Below, piece after piece: positions 8,065-16,289 of a DNA stretch of 64,000 nt. Each line of letters begins with the position of its first letter. The first letter of the stretch is position 1. The DNA comes from Burkholderia puraquae (GTDB taxonomy: Bacteria > Pseudomonadota > Gammaproteobacteria > Burkholderiales > Burkholderiaceae). The notes beneath the pieces are model-generated. The model was not told the DNA's origin, did no database searches, and saw nothing but the letters and a program-made list of their open reading frames with translations. The stretch lies in contig NZ_NBYX01000005.1 of NCBI RefSeq assembly GCF_002099195.1, positions 310,001-374,000 on the forward strand, in the 5' to 3' direction. The position numbers and the translations under genes were made by a program.

Positions 8065-9210
8065 GTGAGGATCACGACGGATATCGGGCAGGATCTCGAT
8101 GCGCTGCGCGACGTGCCGGCCGCCATCGTGCTCGACGACTTCGCCTGGCCGCCGCTGCCGTCCCGGCGCGCCGATTTCGACGGCGTCACGCGCGGCGACG
8201 CATCGCAGCGCGAACTCGGGCTGATGTTGCTCGACCTGTATGCGGTTGCTGCGCGGTCCGGCATCGGCGAATTCGAATACCGCTTCTTCTCGCTGCTGCA
8301 GGCGCTCATTCCGTTCGACGCCGCATGGACGGGTGTCGCGACCCATGTGCCGACCGGCCCGGTGATGCACAACAGCTTTCTGTACCACCTGCCGCACGCG
8401 TTCTTCAGCGACTGGAAGCGCGTGCGCGATTGCGACCCGCTCGCGCACCGCACGCTGCGCGGCGCGCACGGCCACGCGGTGCGGCTGTCGGTCGTCGAAC
8501 CGGGGCTCGATGCCCGGTTTCGCGACTGGTGCGTGAAGTACGGGCTCGCGCAGCTGATGTGCGTGTGTACGCTCGATCGCCGTTTCGGTTTGACGACGTT
8601 CATGTCGATCTACCGCCAGGGCTTGAATCGCCCGTTCAGCGACGACGATGCACGCCGTTTCGAGGAAGTGATTCCGCATCTCGCGGCGGCGCTGACGATC
8701 AATCGCGCCGCGCAGCTCACGCGCGAGCGCGGCGATGCGGTTGCACCGGCGGTGCGCGCACTGTGCGACAACTTCGGCGTGCTCCATCACGCCGATCAGG
8801 GTTTCGACGACGTGCTGCGCACCGAATGGCCGGCCTGGGCCGGGGCCCGCGTGCCGGAGCCGCTCGTCGCGCACCTGCGGCGCCAGCCGGGCCAGCCGTT
8901 CGTCGGCGATGCGCTGCGGATCCAGTGCGTGCCGGTGGCGGGGCTGTTTCAGATCGAGGCGCGGCCGCGCTCGCTGCTCGACCGCCTGAGCCCGCGCGAG
9001 CTTGCGGCGATCCGCTATTACGGCGCAGGGCGCTCGCATAAGGAGGTCGCGCAACAGATGGCGATTTCGCCAACGACCGTGCGCCACTACCTGCGTTGCG
9101 CGTACCGCAAGCTCGGCATGCACGACAAGAGCCAGATCGCCGGCGTGCTCGGCGCGACAGGCGGCGCGGCCGGCGACGAGCCGGTGGAAGCCGGTGGCGA
9201 GCCGCGCTGA
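8065..9210 (+). CDS. LuxR-type (FixJ/NarL HTH) transcriptional regulator
   Basis: The 381-residue protein ends in a LuxR helix-turn-helix (about residues 310-372; LSPRELAAIRYYGAGRSHKE, then AISPTTVRHYLRCAYRKLG). The N-terminal 300 residues have no response-regulator receiver pattern and no clear autoinducer-binding motif; they look like a GAF-type sensory region. The GTG at 8065 is preferred because GGGGAG precedes it; upstream in-frame ATGs would run across the -10 element at 8007. It is divergent from the porin-MFS-deacetylase operon, so it is the likely regulator of that operon, perhaps sensing the imported compound. Confidence 0.85.
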   Translation: MRITTDIGQDLDALRDVPAAIVLDDFAWPPLPSRRADFDGVTRGDASQRELGLMLLDLYAVAARSGIGEFEYRFFSLLQALIPFDAAWTGVATHVPTGPVMHNSFLYHLPHAFFSDWKRVRDCDPLAHRTLRGAHGHAVRLSVVEPGLDARFRDWCVKYGLAQLMCVCTLDRRFGLTTFMSIYRQGLNRPFSDDDARRFEEVIPHLAAALTINRAAQLTRERGDAVAPAVRALCDNFGVLHHADQGFDDVLRTEWPAWAGARVPEPLVAHLRRQPGQPFVGDALRIQCVPVAGLFQIEARPRSLLDRLSPRELAAIRYYGAGRSHKEVAQQMAISPTTVRHYLRCAYRKLGMHDKSQIAGVLGATGGAAGDEPVEAGGEPR

Positions 9211-9246
9211 ATCGGACGAACGCCGCGCATTGCGCGCAGTCGCGCG

Positions 9247-9280
9247 AATGGTTGTGCCCGCAACCATTGAGCGTTATGCT
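9247..9280 (+). promoter_or_regulatory. Promoter with overlapping operator, upstream of the ketopantoate-reductase-like gene
   Basis: An 8-bp perfect inverted repeat (AATGGTTG, 6-base gap, CAACCATT; 9247-9268) overlaps a candidate -35 (TTGTGC, 9252-9257) that stands 17 bp before a -10 (TATGCT, 9275-9280). The following gene starts at 9310. A repressor bound to the repeat would block this promoter. Which regulator uses it is unknown. Confidence 0.5.
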
Positions 9281-9309
9281 CGTCAGCTCTCAGGAGACGG
9301 AATTCCATC

Positions 9310-10308
9310 ATGAACGACACGAATTCAGGGTCGGTGCGCGCGGCGGTGGTCGGGGTCGGCGCGATCGGCGGATTGCTCGCGGCCGCGCTGTCGCGCTCCG
9401 GCATGGCCGTGAGCGCGTATGCGCGCGGCGCGACGCTCGACGCACTGAACACGCAGGGCGTGCGCGTGATCGACGAGGCGGGCGCGACGTCGTCGGTGCC
9501 GGTGCGAGCGAGCGACGATGCGGCCGCACTCGGCGTGCAGGATTACGTGGTGATCGCGCTGAAGGCGCAGGCGCTGCCGGCGCTGGCCGCGCGCATTGCG
9601 CCGCTGGTCGGGCCGGACACCGTGATCGTCGCGGCGATGAACGGGTTGCCGTGGTGGTTCACGCACGGGCTCGAAGGGGCGCTCGACGGCGTGCCGCTCG
9701 ACGCGGTCGACCCGGCCGGTGCGGTGTCGGCCGCGTTGCCGCCTGCACAGGCGATCGGCTGCGTCGTGCACTTGTCGTCAAGTACCGACGCGCCGGGCAT
9801 CGTGCGCCGCGGGCGCGGCAACCGGCTGATCGTCGGTGCACCCGATGCGCGGCTCGACACGGCCACCGCCCGGTTCGCCGCGGCGCTCGCGGCGGGCGGG
9901 TTCGATGTCGAGTCGACGCCCGCGATCCGGACCGAGATATGGACGAAGCTGTGGGGCAACATGAACATGAATCCGCTGAGCGCGCTGACGGGGTCGACGG
10001 CCGAGCAACTGCTCGACGATCCGTTCACGCGGGATCTCGCGCTGCGGATGATGGAGGAGGCGGCCGCGATCGGCGCGAAGCTTGGCCTGTCGACAGGGAT
10101 GAGCGGGCCCGAGCGGATCGCGGTCACGCGCAGGCTCGGTGCGTTCAAGACGTCGATGCTGCAGGATTTCGAGGCAGGGCGCGCGCTCGAGATCGGGCCG
10201 ATCCTCGGCGTGTTTCCCGAACTCGGGCGCAAGCTTGGCGTGCCGACGCTGTATTGCGACGCGGTGCTCGGGCTGCTCCGGCAGCGCGCGACGAACAGCG
10301 GGCTGTAA
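9310..10308 (+). CDS. 2-dehydropantoate 2-reductase family protein (PanE/ApbA-like)
   Basis: The 332-residue protein is an NADPH-dependent ketopantoate reductase-like enzyme. It has a Rossmann motif at the start (VVGVGAIGGLLAAALSRSG), a central NG motif (AMNGLPWWF) and the C-terminal dehydrogenase domain with the catalytic lysine region (TEIWTKLWGNMNMNPLSAL). True PanE makes pantoate for pantothenate and CoA, but betaproteobacteria carry several paralogues that act on other 2-keto acids. No pathway neighbour decides between these here: the next genes are a MarR regulator and glycerate kinase. A gene symbol is therefore not assigned. Confidence 0.88.
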   Translation: MNDTNSGSVRAAVVGVGAIGGLLAAALSRSGMAVSAYARGATLDALNTQGVRVIDEAGATSSVPVRASDDAAALGVQDYVVIALKAQALPALAARIAPLVGPDTVIVAAMNGLPWWFTHGLEGALDGVPLDAVDPAGAVSAALPPAQAIGCVVHLSSSTDAPGIVRRGRGNRLIVGAPDARLDTATARFAAALAAGGFDVESTPAIRTEIWTKLWGNMNMNPLSALTGSTAEQLLDDPFTRDLALRMMEEAAAIGAKLGLSTGMSGPERIAVTRRLGAFKTSMLQDFEAGRALEIGPILGVFPELGRKLGVPTLYCDAVLGLLRQRATNSGL

Positions 10309-10381
10309 CGCGTGCCGGGCGGCTGCCATGCGCAACGCCGGTGAGGCGAGCCGCTTTCCGTGCGCAGCGCATGACGCAAAG

Positions 10382-10422
10382 CGGGCCGCCCGCGTCGCGG
10401 GTGAGGCGACCGGGGCGGCCCG
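10382..10422. terminator. Nested GC hairpin between the convergent reductase and MarR genes
   Basis: A perfect 10-bp inverted repeat (CGGGCCGCCC / GGGCGGCCCG) encloses a smaller stem (GTCGC / GCGAC). It lies between two converging genes and probably limits read-through in both directions, but no clear T run follows on either strand. Confidence 0.45.
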
Positions 10423-10468
10423 TCGAATTCATCAGATCAATACAGGGGCGCCGTGCCCGTGTTGCCGC

Positions 10469-10918
10469 TCAGTCGTCCCGCTCGGTCGCGTGCGCGACGA
10501 CCTTGTCGAGCAGCCGCTCGAACGTCTGGCGTTCGCTGTCGGACAGGCATGCGAGCAAGCCGTCGTTCCACTTGCGCACGATCGGCATGATCTTGCGATG
10601 CAGTGCGCGGCCGTCGGCGGTCAGCGCGATCAGCACGATCCGGCCATCTTCCTCGCTCGCACTGCGTTCGAGCAGTCCCTGGCGCAGCAGCGCTTCGGCT
10701 GCCCGGCTCGCCTGGCTCTTGTCGAGATTGGTGTGGCGCGCGAGATCCATGATCGAGAACGGGCCGAAGGCGCCGACGGCGGCGATCACGCGCGCCTCGG
10801 GCAGCGAGATGTCGAGCTTGTGCCGGTACACCTCGCCGATCCCGCGGTCGGATCGCTTCGTGAGCGCGTGGAGGCGATAGGTCAGAAACTGATCGAGCCC
10901 GGCTTGACGGCCTTTCAT
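10469..10918 (-). CDS. MarR-family transcriptional regulator
   Basis: The 149-residue protein has the winged-helix arrangement of MarR: the recognition part is in FSIMDLARHTNLDKSQASRA and the wing in LLERSASEEDGRIVLIAL. Dimer-forming helices are at both ends. The ATG at 10918 gives the normal length; longer forms run back through the promoter. It is convergent with the reductase gene and lies downstream of glycerate kinase on the same strand, but it has its own likely promoter. Its target and ligand are unknown. Confidence 0.88.
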   Translation of the reverse strand: MKGRQAGLDQFLTYRLHALTKRSDRGIGEVYRHKLDISLPEARVIAAVGAFGPFSIMDLARHTNLDKSQASRAAEALLRQGLLERSASEEDGRIVLIALTADGRALHRKIMPIVRKWNDGLLACLSDSERQTFERLLDKVVAHATERDD

Positions 10919-10948
10919 GTCGAATCCTGAAGAAAATGGGCGGGCCCG

Positions 10949-10977
10949 ATTGTTCCTGTATCGCGCGCTCGGGTCAA
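10949..10977 (-). promoter_or_regulatory. Candidate sigma70 promoter of the marR-family gene
   Basis: On the minus strand TTGACC (10977-10972) and AACAAT (10954-10949) are 17 bp apart. The -10 is 31 bases before the ATG at 10918. Confidence 0.5.
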
Positions 10978-10980
10978 CGG

Positions 10981-12126
10981 TCAGTGTGCGCCGTACTTCA
11001 GGCGTGTCAATTGCTCCGCTTCGTTCGCGAGCAGATTGGCCGCGTCGCGGATCGCGACGTCGAGCGTGATCGGCCCGGGAGCCGGCGAGAAGCAGCCGGA
11101 AAAATGTTCGGACAGGCGCGGCAGCGCGGCCGGATCGACCGCGCCCGACAGCAGCGACGCGGGCACGCTCGCGGCTTGCGCGTGGCGGCACGCGATGAAC
11201 GGCGCCTTGCCGTGCAGCGTCTGCACGTCGGAGCGGCCTTCGCCGGTGATCAGCCAGTCGGCGCCGGCGAGCGCTGCGTCGAGCCCGACCTGCCGCGCGA
11301 CCACTTCGGCGCCCGCTTCGAACTGGGCGTCGAGCATGTGCAGCGCGAACCCGAGGCCGCCCGCGGCACCGGCGCCTGGCAGGTCGCGGCAGCGCCGGTC
11401 GAACGCGGTTTCGAGCAGGTCGGCGAAGCGGGCGAGGGCGGTGTCGAGGGCCGCAACCTGCTCGGGCGTCACACCCTTTTGCGGGCCGAACACGGCGGTC
11501 GCGCCGTGTGCGCCCGTCAGCGGGTTGTCGACGTCGGACATGCCGATGAATTCGGTTTCCTTCAGGCGCGGGTCGAGCCCCGACGCATCGACGCGCGCGA
11601 TGTCGGCGAGCCGCGACGGCACCGGTTCGACCGGCTCGCCGGCCGTGTCGAAGCACTGCAGGCCGAGGCCTGCGAGCAGCCCGGCGCCTGCGTCGTTGGT
11701 GCTGCTGCCGCCGAGCGCGACGAAGAAGCGGCGCACGCCTTCGTCGAGCAGCGTGCGGATCGCCTCGCCCATCCCGCGCGTGCTGCGCGCGTCGACCGGC
11801 ACGCTCATCCCGACCGGATCCGTAATGCCGACGATCTCGGCCGTCTCGACGATCGCGGTGCGCGCGTCGATCACGCCGACCGCCGCGTCGCGTGCCGCAA
11901 GCGACGCGCCGGCCACCCGCAGCGCACGCCGCGTGCCGCCGCCTGCCAGCATCGCGTCGAGCGTGCCTTCACCGCCGTCGGCCATCGGGCAGCAGCGCAC
12001 GACGGCGTCGGGCCGGGCGCGGCGGATGCCGGTGGCGATCGCGTCCGCGACCTGCTCGGCGGAAAGCGAGCCTTTGAACGAATCGGGCGCGATGACGACG
12101 ACAGGCGCGGACGGGTGTTGCGGCAT
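10981..12126 (-). CDS. Glycerate 2-kinase (GarK/GlxK family)
   Basis: This 381-residue cytoplasmic enzyme phosphorylates D-glycerate to 2-phosphoglycerate with ATP, feeding glyoxylate- or glucarate-derived carbon into glycolysis. Family marks are the start VVIAPDSFKGSLSAEQVADA, the motif CPMADGGEGTLDAMLAGG, and the ATP-site region FFVALGGSSTNDAGAGLLAG. The C-terminal part contains LITGEGRSDVQTLHGKAP, which is also conserved. Length is normal. No glyoxylate-pathway neighbours are present in this window. Confidence 0.93.
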   Translation of the reverse strand: MPQHPSAPVVVIAPDSFKGSLSAEQVADAIATGIRRARPDAVVRCCPMADGGEGTLDAMLAGGGTRRALRVAGASLAARDAAVGVIDARTAIVETAEIVGITDPVGMSVPVDARSTRGMGEAIRTLLDEGVRRFFVALGGSSTNDAGAGLLAGLGLQCFDTAGEPVEPVPSRLADIARVDASGLDPRLKETEFIGMSDVDNPLTGAHGATAVFGPQKGVTPEQVAALDTALARFADLLETAFDRRCRDLPGAGAAGGLGFALHMLDAQFEAGAEVVARQVGLDAALAGADWLITGEGRSDVQTLHGKAPFIACRHAQAASVPASLLSGAVDPAALPRLSEHFSGCFSPAPGPITLDVAIRDAANLLANEAEQLTRLKYGAH

Positions 12127-12514
12127 GGTGTCTCCGGAAGGCGTAATTGGTGTGAGGAATGCCGGGGCCGCGACGGCGGCGGCCCCTCAATCGGAGCTTA
12201 CAGGATGGCGGGCCCGGGGTGGATACGGTGTGCGGCATAGCGGCGATCCGCGCGCATTGCCGTGCAAAGGGCTGTCGAGGCGGCGCAGACGCATGCGCAT
12301 CGCGCCGATCTGGCGGTGTGAGGAAAATTGTTTGCTAGAATAGTCGATTCTTCCGGCCAAAGCCGTGCTCCGAGCCGCTTGCGCTAGCCATCCGGCGCGT
12401 GCAGGGATGGCGTGGCGCTCCGGCGCGGCGAGTGGATGTGACGCACATCACGCCGCAGGCAGGCACGGCAAGGAAAACCCGATTCGCTCGAATAATTTTA
12501 GGACGATTGAAGCC
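12127..12514. promoter_or_regulatory. Intergenic region and promoter of trigger factor
   Basis: The 388-base region between the divergent glycerate kinase and tig genes contains no gene. An extended -10 element (TG-C-TAGAAT, 12333-12341) with no good -35 is the best promoter candidate and would give a leader of about 165 bases before the tig ATG at 12515. I see no riboswitch-like structure. Confidence 0.5.
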
Positions 12515-13861
12515 ATGGCTAACGTTGTTGAGAACCTCGGCAAGCTTGAACGCCGCGTGACGATTTCCCTGCCGAAAGACACCGTGCAGAAGGAAATCGA
12601 CGCCCGTATCCAGAAACTCGCGAAGAACGTGCGCATGCCGGGTTTCCGCCCGGGCAAGGTGCCGCTGAAGATGGTCGCGCAACAGTACGCGGGTCAGGTC
12701 GAAGCGGAAGTGCTGAGCGACAAGATCGGCCAGGAATTCTTCACGATCAGCCGCGCGGAAAACCTGCGCGTCGCTGGCCAGCCGAGCTTCGAGCCGAAGC
12801 AGGAGCAGGCTGAAGATGCATACGCGTTCGACGCGACGTTCGAGGTCTACCCGGAAGTGAAGATCGGCGATCTGGCGACGGCTGAAGTCGAGCGCTCGAC
12901 GACGTCGATCGGCGACGCCGAAATCGATCGCACGCTGGACATCCTGCGCAAGCAGCGCGTGCACTTCCACGCACGTGGCGAAGCCGGCGAGCACGGCGAC
13001 GGCGGCGCGGACACCGCAGCGAAGAACGGCGACCGCGTGACGGTCGACTTCGTCGGCAAGATCGACGACGTCGCGTTCCAGGGCGGCACGGCCGAAGACT
13101 TCCCGTTCGTGCTCGGCGAAGGCCGCATGCTGCCGGAATTCGAAACGGCGGCGCTCGGCCTGAAGGTCGGCGAGGCACGCACGTTCGACCTGAAGTTCCC
13201 GGACGACTACCACGGCAAGGACGTGGCCGGCAAAACGGCCCAGTTCACGGTCACGATGAAGAAGATCGAGTGGCCGCACCTGCCGGAAATCGACGGCGAA
13301 TTCGCGAAGTCGCTCGGCATCGAAGACGGCGATCTCACGAAGATGCGTGCCGAGATCAAGGAAAACCTCGAGCGCGAAGCGAAGCGCCGCACGCAGTCGA
13401 TCGTCAAGAACCAGGTGATGGACGCGCTGCTGAAGATTTCCGAACTCGACGTGCCGAAGGCGCTGATCGAGCAGGACCAGCAACGCCTCGTCGAAATGGC
13501 TCGCCAGGATCTGGCGCAGCGCGGCGTGCCGAACGCGAAGGACGCACCGATCCCGGCCGAGATGTTCGCCGAGCAGGCAGAGCGTCGCGTGAAGCTGGGC
13601 CTCGTGCTGGCCGAGCTGGTGAAGTCGAACAGCCTGGAAGCGAAGCCGGAACAGATCCGTGCGGAAGTCGACGAATTCGCGAAGAGCTACGAAGACCCGA
13701 AGGAAGTGGTCCGCTGGTATTATTCGAACCAGCAGCGCCTCGCCGAGATGGAAGCGTTCGTCGTTGAAAGCAACGTCGTCGACTTCGTGCTGGGCAAGGC
13801 AAAGGTGACGGACAAGGAAGTGAGCTTCGAGGCACTCGCGAGCGCATCGGCGCAAGCGTAA
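12515..13861 (+). CDS. tig: Trigger factor, ribosome-associated chaperone and peptidyl-prolyl isomerase
   Basis: The 448-residue protein binds at the ribosome exit tunnel and shields new chains. The N-terminal ribosome-binding domain carries the signature GFRPGKVP (about residues 44-51). The FKBP-type isomerase domain spans about residues 165-250 ([17 protein letters not shown]), and the helical C-terminal chaperone domain follows. The insertion [20 protein letters not shown] before the FKBP domain is typical of Burkholderia. The ATG at 12515 gives [15 protein letters not shown], the normal start. It is followed by a terminator and then clpP, clpX and lon. Confidence 0.97.
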   Translation: MANVVENLGKLERRVTISLPKDTVQKEIDARIQKLAKNVRMPGFRPGKVPLKMVAQQYAGQVEAEVLSDKIGQEFFTISRAENLRVAGQPSFEPKQEQAEDAYAFDATFEVYPEVKIGDLATAEVERSTTSIGDAEIDRTLDILRKQRVHFHARGEAGEHGDGGADTAAKNGDRVTVDFVGKIDDVAFQGGTAEDFPFVLGEGRMLPEFETAALGLKVGEARTFDLKFPDDYHGKDVAGKTAQFTVTMKKIEWPHLPEIDGEFAKSLGIEDGDLTKMRAEIKENLEREAKRRTQSIVKNQVMDALLKISELDVPKALIEQDQQRLVEMARQDLAQRGVPNAKDAPIPAEMFAEQAERRVKLGLVLAELVKSNSLEAKPEQIRAEVDEFAKSYEDPKEVVRWYYSNQQRLAEMEAFVVESNVVDFVLGKAKVTDKEVSFEALASASAQA

Positions 13862-13873
13862 GTGTTGCTCTAG

Positions 13874-13915
13874 CGGCGTGCCGGCTGTCGGAGCGACGGC
13901 CCGCACGCCGTTTTT
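13874..13915 (+). terminator. Intrinsic terminator after tig
   Basis: The stem CGGCGTGC / GCACGCCG (13874-13881 with 13903-13910) encloses a second pairing and is followed by TTTTT. It lies 12 bases after the tig stop and means clpP needs its own promoter. Confidence 0.7.
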
Positions 13916-14001
13916 ACGTCAAGCGCACGGTTGCCATTAATATGGCGATTGAGCGGGCGGCTTCCTTCCGTTCAATTTTCCATTCGAACAAGGTTCATTG
14001 A

Positions 14002-14655
14002 ATGATCACTCGCGCTGAATTGCTGGACATGCTTGCTTCGAACGCGCCGCAGGGTTTCGAGGCGCAAGCACTGGGGCTGGTGCCGATCGTCGTCGAAACG
14101 AGCGGCCGCGGCGAGCGTTCGTACGATATCTACTCGCGTCTCCTGAAGGAGCGCCTGGTGTTCATGGTCGGCGAAGTGAACGACCAGACCGCCAACCTCG
14201 TGGTTGCGCAATTGTTGTTCCTCGAGAGCGAGAATCCCGACAAGGACATCAGCCTGTACATCAACAGCCCGGGCGGGTCGGTGTCGGCCGGCATGGCGAT
14301 CTACGACACGATGCAGTTCATCAAGCCGGACGTGTCGACCCTCTGCATGGGCCTCGCGGCCAGCATGGGCGCGTTCCTGCTCGCGTCGGGTGCGAAGGGC
14401 AAGCGTTTCGCGCTGCCGAACTCGCGCGTGATGATTCACCAGCCGCTCGGCGGCGCACGCGGCCAGGCATCCGACATCGAGATCCAGGCACGCGAAATCC
14501 TCTACCTGAAGGAACGGCTGAACAACCTGCTCGCGCAACATACGGGCCAGGACGTCGAGCGCATCGCGCGCGACACCGACCGTGATAACTTCATGTCGAG
14601 CGAGGACGCGAAGGCGTACGGGCTGATCGACCAGGTGCTGCTGAAGCGTCCCTGA
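14002..14655 (+). CDS. clpP: ATP-dependent Clp protease proteolytic subunit
   Basis: The 217-residue serine protease forms the 14-mer chamber that degrades proteins unfolded by ClpX or ClpA. The catalytic triad is visible: Ser121 in GLAASMGAF, His146 in VMIHQPLGG and Asp195 in RDTDRDN. The offset of ten from E. coli numbering fits the slightly longer N-terminus. It is followed by clpX after 165 bases, the usual pairing. Confidence 0.98.
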
Positions 14656-14820
14656 ATTTAAGTGGGGTGCCGCCCCGATTCGAGCGGCGCCCCCTGCAAT
14701 GTCCCGAGTGCCTTGAGCATCTGCGGCAATCGCATCCAGCCGGCTCCGGTCGCGCCCTAGGCGCGGCCTTTGGAGCATTCGGCGTATCATGTCATTTACC
14801 TGTCCGGAGGCTCTACATTC

Positions 14821-16092
14821 ATGGCGGACAAAAAAGGTTCGAACAGCGAGAAGCTGTTGTATTGCTCGTTTTGCGGGAAGAGCCAGCATGAGGTGAAAAA
14901 ACTCATCGCGGGCCCGTCGGTGTTCATCTGCGATGAATGCATCGACCTCTGCAACGAAATTATTCGCGACGAGGCGGCTGCCGCCGGCGTCGAGGCCAGC
15001 CTGTCCCGGTCGGATCTGCCGAGCCCGCAGGAAATTCGCGACATCCTCGATCAGTACGTGATCGGGCAGGAGCGCGCGAAGAAGATCCTCGCGGTGGCCG
15101 TGTACAACCACTACAAGCGCCTGAAGCATCTCGACAAGAAGGACGACGTCGAGCTGTCGAAGAGCAACATCCTGCTGATCGGCCCGACGGGCTCCGGCAA
15201 GACGCTGCTCGCGCAGACGCTCGCGCGGTTGCTCAACGTGCCGTTCGTGATCGCCGATGCGACGACATTGACCGAAGCCGGCTACGTCGGCGAAGACGTC
15301 GAGAACATCATCCAGAAGCTGTTGCAGAACTGCAACTACGAGGTCGACAAGGCCCAGCGCGGGATCGTCTACATCGATGAAATCGACAAGATCAGCCGCA
15401 AGTCGGACAACCCGTCGATCACGCGCGACGTGTCGGGCGAGGGCGTCCAGCAGGCGCTGCTGAAGCTCGTCGAAGGCACGATGGCGTCGGTGCCGCCGCA
15501 GGGTGGCCGCAAGCATCCGAACCAGGATTTCATCCAGGTCGACACGACCAACATCCTGTTCATCTGCGGCGGTGCGTTCGATGGCCTCGAAAAGGTGATC
15601 ACCGATCGTACCGAGAAAACCGGCATTGGCTTCGGCGCGACGGTCAAGAGCAAGCAGGAACGCGACGCGGGCGAAGTGCTGCGCGAAACGGAACCGGAAG
15701 ACCTGATCAAATTCGGTCTGATCCCCGAATTGATCGGCCGCCTGCCGGTGGTCGCGACGCTCGGCAAGCTCGATGAAGCCGCGCTGATGAAGATCCTGGT
15801 CGAGCCGAAGAACGCGCTCGTCAAGCAGTATCACAAGCTGTTCGCGATGGAGCGCGTCGAGCTGGAAATCCGGCCGGGCGCACTGCAGGCAGTCGCCCGC
15901 AAGGCGATCCGCCGCAAGACCGGCGCGCGCGGTTTGCGTTCGATCATCGAACAGGCGTTGCTCGATGTGATGTACGAGCTGCCGACGATGAAAGGGGTCA
16001 GCAAAGTCATCATCGACGAGAATGTCATCGATGGCGACGGCAAGCCTTTGCTGATCTACGAGGACACGCCGAAGGTGGCGGGTTCGAACTGA
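14821..16092 (+). CDS. clpX: ATP-dependent Clp protease ATP-binding subunit ClpX
   Basis: This 423-residue AAA+ unfoldase recognises substrates, including ssrA-tagged proteins, and feeds them to ClpP. The N-terminal zinc-binding domain has CSFC (Cys15, Cys18) and CDECIDLC. Walker A is GPTGSGKT (residues 121-128), Walker B is IVYIDEID, and sensor 2 lies in TGARGLRSI near the end. The ATG at 14821 has CGGAGG upstream and gives the standard MADKKGS start; the in-frame ATG at 14770 would place the ribosome site inside the gene. Confidence 0.98.
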   Translation: MADKKGSNSEKLLYCSFCGKSQHEVKKLIAGPSVFICDECIDLCNEIIRDEAAAAGVEASLSRSDLPSPQEIRDILDQYVIGQERAKKILAVAVYNHYKRLKHLDKKDDVELSKSNILLIGPTGSGKTLLAQTLARLLNVPFVIADATTLTEAGYVGEDVENIIQKLLQNCNYEVDKAQRGIVYIDEIDKISRKSDNPSITRDVSGEGVQQALLKLVEGTMASVPPQGGRKHPNQDFIQVDTTNILFICGGAFDGLEKVITDRTEKTGIGFGATVKSKQERDAGEVLRETEPEDLIKFGLIPELIGRLPVVATLGKLDEAALMKILVEPKNALVKQYHKLFAMERVELEIRPGALQAVARKAIRRKTGARGLRSIIEQALLDVMYELPTMKGVSKVIIDENVIDGDGKPLLIYEDTPKVAGSN

Positions 16093-16116
16093 CCGGCTTG
16101 CCGACGATGTTCTGCG

Positions 16117-16154
16117 AAAAAGGCCGTTCATGAGACCGTGGGCGGCTTTTTTTC
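16117..16154 (+). terminator. Possible terminator between clpX and lon
   Basis: AAAAAGGCCG pairs with CGGC and a run of T (16145-16154), with one bulged base and a 16-base loop. It stands 25 bases after the clpX stop and looks like an intrinsic terminator of moderate strength. Confidence 0.5.
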
Positions 16155-16289
16155 GTTTATCTTGTGGGTAACTCTGACTCGACACGCGGTGGTTACTTTC
16201 TTACCGAATATTTCCCGCACTTGAAGGCTTGCAATTCGTTGTGGCGGCCTCAATTACCGAACAATTGATTCCACTCATGGGGAAATGAA

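Noticed and set aside
13931..13976. TTGCCA or TTGAGC with AT-rich downstream boxes as the clpP promoter
   Set aside because: Several overlapping weak matches exist and none has both good boxes and good spacing.
16141..16289. A CTTGAA at 16220-16225 as a heat-shock (sigma32) -35 for lon
   Set aside because: No CCCCAT-type -10 lies at the right distance; a chance match cannot be excluded.
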